Of a stretch of DNA of 64,000 nt, positions 11,484-22,600 are shown in pieces; the first letter of the stretch is position 1; each line of letters starts with the position of its first letter. The notes beneath the pieces were generated by a model that saw only the letters and a program-made list of their open reading frames with translations, made no database searches and was not told the DNA's origin. The DNA lies in NCBI RefSeq assembly GCF_028554725.1, contig NC_071667.1:17467501-17531500 (forward strand), in the 5' to 3' direction. A program made the position numbers and the translations under genes. Source of the DNA: Zeugodacus cucurbitae. Taxonomy: Eukaryota; Arthropoda; Insecta; Diptera; Tephritidae.

Positions 11484-12040
11484 CAGTATGCTCTCGAAAA
11501 GTAAATTCTCAGAAAGTAAATAATCACGGAAAAGTTAATCACCTTTAAGATTACACATGCACCTCGAAAAAGTAAATTTTTTAAATTCTTTAATTTACTT
11601 TTCAGAGAGTGTGATAAAAATTTCGAAACGAAGCAAGCAGCGTTTTTTACGATGTTGCAAAAACACTTACTCTCTTGTTTATCGCGTAAATAAACTCTCC
11701 TACTTGATCCACTGGTTTAAAAATGAAAACGATTCAAATCAGGTGTCAGACTTTTTGAATTGTCGTACAAAAATGGTCAGAAAATATATTGCAAAAGAAA
11801 AAAAACAAAAGAATATTCAAGATTTTTTCTCTTCATAGTAAATACATATGTTTACATAATATGTTTTTCATATAAATCCATATGTTTTATTGAAGCAAAT
11901 AAATGAATGAATTTTTTAAGTTTAAAAATGCTTTTAATATTATAAAAACAGATAATTTATGTATATATTTGGAAATGTAAATAATTCGAAAAAATAAATT
12001 ACCCAAAATACCAATCGATTTACTTTTCGAGAGTATACTG
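11484..12040 (+). mobile_element. Pogo/Tigger-type element, internally deleted
   Basis: The termini are inverted repeats reading 'CAGTATGCTCTCGAAAAG' at 11484 and, on the other strand from 12040, 'CAGTATACTCTCGAAAAG', continuing to 23 bp with one mismatch. Both ends are flanked directly by TA. CAGT-type ends, TA duplication and a transposase tail ending in a PCNA-box-like motif fit the pogo/Tigger branch of Tc1-mariner. At 557 bp the element is far shorter than an autonomous copy (about 2 kb), so most of the transposase is deleted. Confidence 0.75.
11557..11838 (+). pseudogene. Pogo-type transposase C-terminal remnant
   Basis: This is an open frame inside the pogo-type element, 93 codons with a non-ATG first codon. 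Its first third is probably terminal-region sequence. The last part reads 'AKEKKQKNIQDFFSS'. The end 'QKNIQDFF' fits the PCNA-interacting consensus Q-x-x-hydrophobic-x-x-aromatic-aromatic. From family knowledge, pogo transposase has such a C-terminal box. No DDD catalytic residues or DNA-binding helix remain, so the piece cannot transpose itself. Assignment rests on position within the TIRs and on the tail motif only. Confidence 0.5.
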
Positions 12041-12650
12041 TATATAAACGTGGCATTGTATTTGTTTATCTTACAATTTTGGCTCAACGCCAAACCACAA
12101 AATTTTGGCAAATGCTGCACTTTTACTTTCCTTTCGGTGCTGAGTTTTCATCTCTCTACATTACAAATTAACACTTTTTTCTTTGCTTTGTAGAATTCTA
12201 GCGGCAATGGACACGCCAAAAGTATGAATGATTGGACAACAATGTTAATTTGTGTTGTAACGTTGCATTTAAATGAAATTAAAAGTGTCCGTTCTGCAAT
12301 TACATTGTTGTCGTAAGTTTATTTTGAAGAACATTCGTTCGTATGTTTATACACAGAGAAGCTAAGGAAAATAAACAGAATAACCAAAAGAAATAATAAA
12401 CTATTTAGAGAATTAGCAGATTCATAATCACAGCAATACTTGTCTTATTTAACACTCCATTAGCTGAAACTTTTATGTGGTAATCACTCACACTAACAAC
12501 TTAAATAGTTTTATGATGCTGATTCCATAGGGTAGAGATGAAAAATAAATTAAACGGGCTATGAAAAAGATTTATATTGTCTTAAAACAAATAAAATTAG
12601 TAATATTGAAATAGTATCTAACGGTATAATCAGAAAAGAGAATTAACAAA
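12041..12650. other. Unannotated AT-rich DNA
   Basis: No gene or defined repeat is recognised. Confidence 0.4.
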
Positions 12651-12745
12651 AACTGATGGTACTTATGAGGACTGAGATAATTCCTGAACCGATTTCACTC
12701 ATTATCACCACCAAGGCACACTATATCTAAGACTATACCCTCACT
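12651..12745 (+). repeat. Family A short fragment
   Basis: It contains the family A words 'ACTGAGATAATTCCTGAACC' and 'GATTTCACTCATTATCACCA', as at 5258-5300 and 60808-60848. Both ends are lost. Confidence 0.7.
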
Positions 12746-12948
12746 TAATTTGTATATTGGATAAGATATTTCACATATTAACCGATATAGTGTCCGACCG
12801 ATACCCAATTTTTGACCGAAGACGATGACAATTAAACGGCCAGTTGGCAAAGTATCGGCCGATGCCAATTCTTCCATGAACAAATTTATTAAGTGAACTA
12901 GGATAATAACAAAAGAAAAACAAAAACAAAGAACATCACAAAACACCT

Positions 12949-14367
12949 CAGTCAAATATTATATGTGCATGAACTTTTTGCAAAAAAAATTAAAGATTAC
13001 AAAATTTCAAAATATTTCTGAGTATGCAGGTTTGTTAATTATTAATGTATACGATATAAAAAAACAAAAAATTATCAAATTTCAAAATATTTTTTAAACT
13101 ATAAATAAAATTGAAATTTAGGCTAATGGTAAATATTTATATGTGCATTTTACTATTTTTACCATTAAAGCCTATACATTTGAGTTTAAGTGAAAGAAAT
13201 GTTTATTTAATAGTCAGTAGAATTGTACTTATATTTTAAAACTAAATTAAGCCGCTTAATCAGAGAATTAACTACTGACTGTAGAATAGTTATGTAAATA
13301 TTGGCAAATTCTTGCTTTATGGCTAATTTAAGGTAACGTACTGTCTCAAACTGCTTTCCGTTGTGGAAAACAGGAGCAGAGAGGTTCTCCCAGAGATCAT
13401 CAATAGGATTCAAGTTCGAACTCAATTCTGCACATTGTAATACCGGAATTTTCCGGTAGTTAAAGATGTTCTTCGTGTGGATTATATATGTCCAGTTATA
13501 TGCCATAAATATTGCCAGCAAATTTTTTTAACTCGCTGTCCAAAAGATCTACATTGATATTAGCATTCATTTGAGTGAATATAAAACATGTAGATAGCTT
13601 TCCACAGCAGCAAAATGCAGCCCATGAAATCAAGGTATCGCTTCCAAAACATAGCTTGTAGTAGAACCGCCGTTCCTTGTGCGAATCTCTCCAATATTTC
13701 TTGCAATGACCTGGGCCGACCAAATTTTATTTTTTTCGTCACTAAAGACTGTATTCTATCACTCATCGGCACAGAATTGGTTTTTATTTGCAAACCTCAA
13801 ATGTGCTTTATTGTGTCTTTCTTTAGCGTTGGTTTAGGTGCCATGGAGGTGTGTTTCAGAAACTGATTTTTATGTATAATTGGAAAAATTATATTTATTG
13901 TGATTTTCTGTCTCAACTAGGTCCATATTTGATAGCTGCTTATCAAGTCCGCAACTACTAGCCGTCGAATCATCCTTTCGCAACGTTTATCAATGTTGTT
14001 TTTCGTCCGCTGCGTCGCACTATACCATAATTAGTGGGGTTTTTAAGAAATTTTGAGATACAGTTCCAATGTCGCTTTGGTCTAGAGCCATTTTGGAACC
14101 GCTTTTATGCATTCCTATGATTATTACTTGTTTCTCGGCTGATAAACTAGTACCACGAGGCATTTTAGGCTTAAAGTTAAATAAATGTAATCAAATTTTT
14201 AATAATTCATTAAGTTAATGGACCTACAATAATTTTGAAAACAAATTTTTGCAAAAAAAAATTTTTGCTGCGACACTATCAGTAAGAAAGATCCGCTAAA
14301 CTGATTTTGCACATATAAATATTTTCTATGCAATACCCAATTCACAAGCACATTCTTAATGTAACTG
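12949..14367 (-). mobile_element. Tc3-like element (copy 1), decayed
   Basis: The copy is nearly colinear with 34736-36122. Imperfect inverted ends read 'CAGTCAAATATTATATGTGC' on the left and 'CAGTTACATTAAGAATGTGC' from 14367 on the other strand. A perfect internal 17-bp inverted pair, 'AAATATTTATATGTGCA', lies at 13131-13147 and 14308-14324. The minus strand encodes a broken Tc3-type transposase. The length of about 1.4 kb fits a Tc1-mariner superfamily member. I do not see a clean TA duplication on the left. Confidence 0.7.
13207..13800 (-). pseudogene. Tc3-like transposase remnant
   Basis: Minus-strand pieces in shifting frames give, in order: 'VFSDEKNK' (first catalytic Asp region), 'KYWRDSHKERRFYYK' with 'SWAAFCCCGKL' (the usual W-G-A-F-S-x-x-G-K-L block), 'LSSNLNPIDDLWENL' (third catalytic block) and 'PVFHNGKQFETV' with 'ILQSVVNSLIKR' (Tc3-type C-terminus). 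Family members normally read S-P-D-L-N-P-I-E; here the final residue is Asp. Frameshifts break the gene at least twice. The 104-residue C-terminal piece is almost unchanged in copy 2. Confidence 0.75.
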
Positions 14368-14399
14368 TACAACGAACGAAAAAAGTATGAAACAATTTT

Positions 14400-15350
14400 A
14401 TTTAGAGCAATTTTATTCCGTTCTGTTTACAGGGCGTTTTTCAAGTCGTCTGTATTTCTAATTTGGTATTTTCGCATGGCTCGTTCCAAAACTGACCACA
14501 GATTCTTAATTGCATTTAAATCTGAAGATTGCGCTGGTGTTTGTACTATGTAGACAGTTCCAAATAAGCCAATTTTACACAACTCCGAATTTATGCTTCG
14601 GATCTTTATCTTGATAGTACCGAAAGTTATCAAAAGTATTTAATCCGCATCATTTTGTAGCAAATTTCGTTTGTTTCAAAATGTTCAGATACACACACAC
14701 CCTTGTACATAGTACAATCGATGAATTCCAAATTCCGGACATCAGAAGACGACATGCATCCCAACACCATTACATGCCCTTCACCATGTTTTACGGTTCT
14801 ACGTAGATTTTGCGGTTGTAGCTCAGCAATTGCTTTTGTCCCTAGTATGGACTCCATACATATCTATTTCTATCCCATCAAAACAGGTTGAAATTACTCT
14901 CATCTGCAAAAATTACGGTATTCCAGAAGCTTGCAGGCTTATATAACTGTACATTTGCAACGTTCTCACGTACTCTTTAAGTATCAAATAAGTTGCATTT
15001 AAGCCAATATGCTTCATTAAACTTCTTTCTACATTGAGTACAGACTTATTATCAGTGGTAGACCGTCTATGACAAGCAAATTTCAGTTTCCACAGCCAGA
15101 AACCTTCAGCTAGACCCACAACAGAAACAAATTTCGTTTGCCACCTCACACCACGTGTTTACGCATAACCTGAATATTTATGCGTAAAAGTGTATTTCCT
15201 TGCAGTTGATATATCCTGACAACACGCCATTGAAGGAAATCAGACATGATCAAATCCTTTGTACAATGACTTTCCGTCTTTCCATTGTGCGCCGAAGAAC
15301 AAAAGGATGAAATTTCCAAAGAAACATATACATACATACAGAATACAGTG
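14400..15350 (-). pseudogene. Tc1-like transposase relic
   Basis: A second, different Tc1-family relic abuts the Tc3-like copy. Minus-strand fragments read 'TVKHGEGHVMVLGCMSSS' (the usual V-K-H-G-G-G-x-V-M-V-W-G-C block), 'LEFIDCTM', and 'TPAQSSDLNAIKNLWSVLER' with 'KYQIRNTDDLKNAL' (P-Q-S-P-D-L-N-P-I-E-N-L-W block). The catalytic Glu is replaced by Lys in the last block, and the frames are broken. The N-terminal part (14913-15340) is poorly preserved. I could not define terminal inverted repeats. Confidence 0.75.
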
Positions 15351-17367
15351 AAACGGAAACGGAAGGAGCAGCCAACTCATCGTGGATGGACAAGTAAAAC
15401 TCACTAAGTCAACTTTTCAGGTATATGATAAAAAGGGATGTGTGCAAAATTAGTAGAGAGTTGGAACGATGGCAAAGAGTTGCTCGTGCTGCAGGTTTTG
15501 AAGAGATATCGAGAGGACTTCAAATAAAAATCAGGTATTATTGTTACTCAAAATTTTGAATTTTGTTATTTTTTTTTTGAAAATTTGAAAAAAGTTTGAA
15601 TTAAATAAATAATATTTTATATAGAAAAAAAAATATTGAAAATAGGTAATTTTTTACCCGATAAAGCCCATGTAACCCCAGCTGTTGGAAGTGCTACATT
15701 TTCAAAACACTTCCAAATATCAATATCTCAAAATGTCAACATTGACTAACAACCTAATGTGTCGTCTGCTGTTGAATAACTATTGAGAATCTTCTGAATA
15801 TTTTTGAAATTATTTAAGATTTATTGAGAGATGCTCGCAATTTAAACAATTACACTTTTCACAAATGTTTCCTTATTCTCCAACATGGCTACAGCGTGAC
15901 CAGCAATATAACTGCTTTGTCACTTTGAGCAACCTGACTTTACTTCCAAAAGACACACCCGCGCCACTACTGTTATGTTGTATGCTTGCTGTGTGCATAG
16001 GCAAGCATCGGAAAACGTGCGCCTGAATGCTTCGACATCTGTCAAGCATTATATTGCATTCAAAAGGGAAAAACAATTAACGCCTTCGCAGCGTTGGCGC
16101 TGCAAGTGAGCGTTTCAAAGCCATGTCAATATGGAGGCGAAAGTGCTGATAATAGCGCGAATTGCAGAAGCCAAAGTTGTATATGTAAATATATAAAATA
16201 TTTACCGGAATGGAGGTTGGCGTTTGAATGAATTCACTTGTATGAAACACGTGTATAAACAATGCATTCGGTGTGGGGTATAAAACAAGAAATCAGCGCA
16301 AAAACTATGGTTGCTTGCACAAACATACGAAACATATGTTTCGTAGGAGGCATAAACTCCTTCTTACTTTTCGAGTTGCATTGTAGAGTAGTTGTTACTA
16401 GTGGTGGGAGAAAGATGAGATATGATTGATAGTATTGAAATTATTGCTCTCCCTCTGTCTTTTGTCTTTTTGTGTTTGATCAAACTCAATTACTTTCAAA
16501 ATTTAATATATACACTGCTGAATTACTCACACTCTTTTGGGTATAATGTAATATACTATATCACAAAATTTAGCGCAACTACTCACATCGGGACAATTGT
16601 CGTGTAATCAATAAAGAATCCTCAGTCGTCAATTTATAGCATTCATTACGAGCCATAAATTTAATGGTTTCAAGTGAAATTGTTACAATTGAAGAAAATA
16701 TTTTGTTCACAAAAATTGCAGTTGTATAGTTGAGTAGCTTGACGCATCAACATTTGGTGGAATACATACTCGTACTTGTCTATACAACTTTGTTGTGAAA
16801 GTAGTGCAGAAACATTTCCACCATTTCATGCATTACACACAATCATTTTATATCCATATATAAGTAAACAGCAATGAATATACATTGCTCATGCTATTTT
16901 TTAGAAAAAAAAACATGATATTTATACTATAATAGCGGCTATAAAATATTTATAGAACCATAAAAAGTTTACGATTTCGATTGATATTTTGCGATAATTA
17001 TTTTCGAAATATTGTGCACACTTTACATTTATTATTACGAAAATATAATAGAAGATCAATGTATCAAATATGAAAATATCCTATTATACCTAAAACTATA
17101 ACTATATATTAATCGAAAATAGTATAGATATTTAAAGTTGGAAAATAGTAATAAGCAAGATATCGATAACAATCCTGGCAACTATATCTCAAATAAATAG
17201 ATCGATTTTTATCGGAAGATTTATTTATCAAATTTAATCAGAGCGGACTTAATTATTACACTCAAATGTGAGTCAAAACTCATATAGTAATATACACGCA
17301 TTACACACATTTTAAATAACTCTCAAACGCTAAGAGATATCGATTACTTTTTATAAAAAAAAAAAAA
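15351..17367. other. Unannotated AT-rich DNA with one palindrome
   Basis: No gene is recognised. It holds the 20-bp palindrome at 16326-16345 and runs into a family A copy through a poly-A tract. Confidence 0.4.
16326..16345. repeat. Perfect 20-bp palindrome
   Basis: The sequence 'TACGAAACATATGTTTCGTA' equals its own reverse complement, with no spacer. Function unknown. Palindromes of this length arise occasionally by chance in AT-rich DNA. Confidence 0.9.
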
Positions 17368-18506
17368 CAAGTAAGGAAGGGCTAAGTTCGGGTGTAACCG
17401 AACATTTTATACTCTCGCAATATATTTATTTAACTTAATTAATATTATATAATACACAATTTGACCCACATATTCGTCATATATATTGTATAAAGTCCAT
17501 TGAAAGTTGGAAACCCTAATATTAGGTTAAAAGAACCAGGCCCTCATGTTCGATATATGGGGCCTTGAAAACCTATGGGCCGATTTTGGCGATTTTTAGA
17601 ATGGGGCTGCCACACTATAAAGGTAGTATTTGTGCAAAGTTCTGCATCGATATCTTCACTAGTGCTTACTTTATATATTGTAAAGTAAACGATTCAGATC
17701 GTCTTCAAAGTTATGGTAATAGGAAGTAGACGTGGTTGTGAAGCGATTTGGCCTATTTTCACAACATATCATTGGGATGTAAGGAAGCTATTACAAACCA
17801 AGTTTCAATGAAATCGTTCGAGTAGTTCCTGAGATAGGGTTTTTGACCCATAAGTAGGCGACACCACGCCCATTTTCCATTTTGTAAAAAAATCTGAGTG
17901 CAGCTTCCATCTGCCATTTCTTATGTGAAATTTAGTGTTTCTGACGTTTTTTATTACTGAGATAACCCACTTTTAGTAATTTTCAACCCAACCTTTGTAT
18001 GGGAGGTGGGCGTGGTTATTATCCGATTTCAACTATTTTCATGGTGTATAGTGGGGTACGTAAGAGAACCGACTGCAGAAAGTTTGGTTTATATAGCTTA
18101 ATTGGTTTGCGAGATATATACAAATAACCGATTTGGGGGCGGGGCCACGCCCACTTCCCCAAAAAAATTACATCCAAATATGCCCCTACATAGTGCGATC
18201 CTTTGTACCAAATTTTATTTCCATAGCTTTATTTATGGCTTAGTTATGACACTTTATGTGTTTTCGGTTTTCGCCATTTTGTGGGCGTGGTAGTGGTCCG
18301 ATTACGCCCATTTTCGAACTTAACCTTCTTATGGTGCCCGGACGGACGGACAGACAGACATCCGGATTTAAACTTTTCTCGTCACCCTGATCATTTTGAT
18401 ATATATAATCCTATATCTAACTCGTTTAGTTTTGGGTGTTACAAACAATCGTTATGTGGACAAAACTATAATACTCTCGTAGCAACTTTGTTGCGAGAGT
18501 ATAATA
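17368..18506 (+). repeat. Family A repeat, complete reference copy
   Basis: It starts 'CAAGTAAGGAAGGGC', with the hairpin 'GTTCGG-GTGTAA-CCGAAC' and 'TTTTATACTCTCGCAA', and ends 'GTTGCGAGAGTATAA'. The internal box 'CGTGG...CCGATT' occurs with CGTGG at 17731, 18011 and 18286 (spacings 280 and 275), and a shorter-spaced CCGATT at 17580. A GC-rich patch 'GGGGGCGGGGCCACGCCCAC' lies near 18136. The CGGACGGACAGACAGACA microsatellite is near 18340. No open frame spans it, so it is probably non-autonomous. Confidence 0.9.
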
Positions 18507-18535
18507 AAGTATATGCTATCGAAATATTGAATATA

Positions 18536-18900
18536 AAAAATTATTCAATAAAAGCGCTAAAAAAGCTTTTAAATAAAACAAAAACATTTTTGGGATATCA
18601 ATGAAATTCTTTATTCCTGTGAAAGTGCATTCGATGTCATTATGTATGGAACACGATTTCTTTTGCATGGCCACAACGTGCAAACTTGCAGAAGTCTTGA
18701 CGATGAACCCAATTTTCGACAGTTTTCAAATATAAATCGGCCGATACTGCTGCAATTTCTCGTTCTATATTCGTAAGAAGTTCTTCACGTAGCCGCATAG
18801 GAAATAGTCTAACGCCGTCAAATCACACGACCGAGACGGCCAATTGACTGAGCCATTTCGTGAGCGGTAGCGCGTTAGCAGGCATTAATATAGCCAGGTA
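18536..18900 (-). mobile_element. Mariner fragment, C-terminal end
   Basis: The minus strand yields 'WPSRSCDLTALDYFLCGYVK', the C-terminal catalytic block of mariner transposases (W-P-P-R-S-C-D-L-T-P-L-D-Y). Its terminal part ('TTCAATAAAAGCGCTAA', then 'AATAAAACAAAAAC') matches the end of the copy at 20466-21513. About two thirds of the element is missing, and stops interrupt the frame. Confidence 0.75.
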
Positions 18901-20465
18901 GCCAGGCATTAATGTAGATTATTGAAACATAAAAGCTGCGAGGGTAATATTTCACAAGAGGAAAGCTCGAAAACTAGCAACAATTTTGCCATAGCACCAC
19001 TTGAAATTCGATTTAAGGGAAAATGGAGCATCAAACATTAATTTTTCGATCAGAAAAACAAAACTATACCACACTTAAAGCATATATAATACTTTTCAGA
19101 ATAATTAAATTTTTGCTCAAGTTTAACCAATTATCCTACATACAAGATCCCCTACTTTGGATCCGAATAAAAACGACGCATATATCCATTCGAAACATGT
19201 TGAACGTTGTGATTAACTTGAATATAAATGACTTTGGAAAAAGTTTAGAATAACATACATTCATGCGTTTTTTCTTTTGTTATTCGAAGAAGAAAATATT
19301 GTAAATTTATCAGGAAAACTGAATAATAATGAAAGTAATGAAAATTATATTTAATATGCATTATTTAATTTATTTTATTTAAAGCGTACACTTCTTTAAA
19401 CAATTAATTGCTACATACTAAAGTGAGTAACGTGAAAACAGTAAACTCTTAAGCTCATTTTTTGCTGTAACTTAAACATTTCAAAATATTTTTTATTATT
19501 TTGCTACTATTTTTCATTGGAATATATTTCACAGTTCAAGCATTACATGGTCTTCCGCAATTCAATCACTTTATCTAACAATCATAGTATGTCAGAAGCG
19601 AAACTTTGTGCATTTCTACTATTCGACTTAAAACTTTGCATGGGAAATACCTCAATTTCCCGCCACTCACTTTCGGATGTTATGGAATGCCATTCAAAGG
19701 CGCATACTATACCAGAGAGGAAAAATACTAGTTTATACTTAGAGTCTAATGATTAAAATTGCACTAGCCACAAAAGTATCAGGCTTATAGTAGTTTCTTC
19801 CGAATATATATATAAAAAGTACTAAGCGGTTATGTACTTATTTTGAACTATATGATTATGGTATATTTATTTTTTATTAACAAATACCATCGGCTAGCTA
19901 AGTGATCTATTGGTTCATATGAGTTGAAAAGTAGTTTATCAAGTGGTTGATTTGACCACTTGACCGCAGGGTATGCACTAAAATACAGTTAAGGAGTCAT
20001 ATAAATTTACACAAACGTATATGCAAGGCGTTTTAAATTTCAATTGATTGTTAAAACTTTTACATAATATTTAAGTGCAAATGAAACTGACTTTTGAACA
20101 AGTTGATAAGTTTCTTCGTAGAAGTTGAAAAAGCGAAAAGTAATTTTGCACAATCAATTAAGCTGTGTGAGAATGTCAGGATTTTGCACTTAGCCGTAAT
20201 GTAAATTGAAATGTACTGATTCTTTCCATTGAAATTTAATGAAAGTGAAAGCAACTAGACTTACTTTTTGTGATAGTTCGAAGAAAGTGCAAACAAAAAT
20301 CAGGCTCAGTTTCATCATATTGACGGATGACAGAATGATACAATTTCTAAAAGCATTTATGGGAATAAAGAGTACCATAAACTACAAAAGCACAACTAAG
20401 GAACCCAGAATCAGCTAGAAGAATTAATGCCAGTCCACGCACAGCGATTGTGACTCATGTGAACC
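18901..20465. other. Unannotated AT-rich DNA
   Basis: No gene, RNA or repeat is recognised. The short open frames at 19023 and 19517 show no family resemblance. Confidence 0.45.
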
Positions 20466-21513
20466 TCAATCTCAATAGAATGCTGCAAAAGTAGACCGAT
20501 AGGGACAGCTTATTTTTCCCACTCTTTTGACATTTCTCTTCAGTAAGGTTTGCCATTTCATTCTGGAAAGTTATACGATCCAACAAATTATTAAAATTTA
20601 CTGACTCCGAAGTCTGTGGCCTTAACTTGATGAGCGCTACGTCCAATTTATAGTCGTTATAATCGTCCTGTCAGATCAACAATTGTGCGTCTTGTGTAAA
20701 AATTTTAATCCATTGAGTAAGATTCAAATCAGTCGTTCTCAAGCGTTGGGCATCTCGGTGACGTCGTTGTGGCGAATTTGGTGAAAAGATCTTGGCCTAC
20801 ATCCTTACAAGATCAATTTGACGCAAGAACTGAAGCCGCTTGACTACCATAATTGTCGTATGTTCGTGAATTGGGCTGAGCATCAAAGTGATCCGGATTT
20901 CATTAAAAAATCAGATTTAGCGTTGAGGCTCATTTCAGGCTGAATGGCTTCATCAATAAGCAAAATATGCAATATTGGTCAGGCAGTAATCCATACCTAC
21001 TTCTTGATTCACCATTGTATTCCGAAAAAAATACGGTTTGGTGCAGTTTATTCGTCGGCGGCGTCATTGGGCCGTAATTCTTCCGTGATGATCAAGACCG
21101 GTAGGTTAATTTTGGCTCGAATTGGATGAAATGGACTGTGACAATATGTGTGAAAACCAAGTTTGGTGAAGAAGGTGTTATCTCACCCAGTCAATTGGTC
21201 GCCTCGGTCGTGGTATTTGAGACTGTTTTTCCTGTGGGTCTAGATCAAGTATATGGTCTATGCTAACAAGCCAACGGCGATTAATGAACTTCGTACGAAT
21301 ATCGAACGTGAAATTGCAACAGCATCGGCCGATTTATGCTTGAAAACCGTCGACATTTGGATTCTGCGTCTGGACTTCTGCAAGCGTGGCTATGCAAATG
21401 AAATCGAGTTCATTAGATAATGGATCTTTCACAGAAATAAAGAATTTCAAACCGTTTTTGTTTTATTAAAAAAAAAACTTCAGCGCTCTTATTGAAAAAT
21501 CCTTTACATTGAC
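20466..21513 (+). mobile_element. Degenerate mariner, near full length
   Basis: The left part ('AAAGTAGACCGATAGGGA', 'TAAGGTTTGCCATTTCAT') matches the 5' part of the copy at 62560-63322. In order the plus strand encodes, in broken frames, an N-terminal helix-turn-helix piece, 'HPYKIQLTQELKPLDYHNC', 'NWAEHQSDPDFI', 'FSVEAHFRLNGFINKQNMQY', and 'SPRSWYLRLFFLW' at the position of the W-P-P-R-S-C-D-L-T-P-L-D-Y block. The first and third catalytic Asp are lost (FSDE has become FSVE). It ends near 'CTTATTGAAAAATCCTTTA'. Confidence 0.8.
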
Positions 21514-22600
21514 CTAATAGTCCAGACGTGTGGCACCTGTTTCTGTCTACGTCGAATGAGTTTGCTGCTGAAAAATTTGCTTCAAGAGAAGCTTGTTAAA
21601 ATCAACTACCACAGTTCTTTGCCCATAGGGGCAAGGGTTTCTAAAGAAGTGAAATTATGAAATTAATTGGTTCACTTAAGTATTCTAAATAAAATCTATT
21701 CAAAGTGAAATTAAGTGATTTCTTTATAAACAAATATTATATTAGAATCAACTACATCATTTTCGCCTCAGAAGACTTCTCAGATTCGCTGACATTTTGT
21801 AAAATTATGCAAATTCTTGTGAAAGCATACTGTCTCTTGCACAAACAGCATAGTTAAAATGTTGACCAATTTAAAGGGGAATATATACAGTTCTTCGTAG
21901 GAAACCTGTCAAATAAACAGAATTTGTGACAATATTTAGTAAACAAGTACAAAAATAACAATTTCGAAGAAATTTTTCAAATTGCTTGCGTATTCAATTG
22001 ACATTGCAACACTTAGAATTCGAAGTTAAACATAGAATTCAGTTGCATTTATGCAAAAGTAATGATGACACTAACGGTAATGGAAGTATATATGTATGTA
22101 CATATATATGAATTATAAATTATGTACATACATATGTGTTCGCCACTGAGAAATTTCAACAAAACCTACAAACTCGTTTCAGTAATGGCTCTTCAACATT
22201 TCACAGCAGCATAATTTCGCCGCATAAATTTGGATGTTGCATAGATGCAGGCGCTGTCCCATCGCATATATGAGTGCAGAAAATGCAATTAGAGGTCTAA
22301 ATACGCATGCTAGCATATGGTGAAACGTGTCGCGCATACATAATTATGGATTTTAAAGCACATTAGCACAGTTAGATGGAGTCAACAGCGTAAACGCTTG
22401 CGAGCACGCTTGCATACAATCCAACAAGCATCTCGTACACTAATTTTGAGAGAGAAAGTAAGCATGCAAGGCTGCTTTCAGCGCAAGCCATGCTGCACCT
22501 AATGTACCCTGCAGGCTCATTTGGTATATTTTTCATCTTCACCAGAGATAAATTTCGATAAAAACGTATATTTTTCCTATCGAAAAATCTCTAATATTGC
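21514..22600. other. Unannotated AT-rich DNA
   Basis: No gene or defined repeat is recognised. Short ATACATA/ATATG repeats occur near 22090. Confidence 0.45.
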
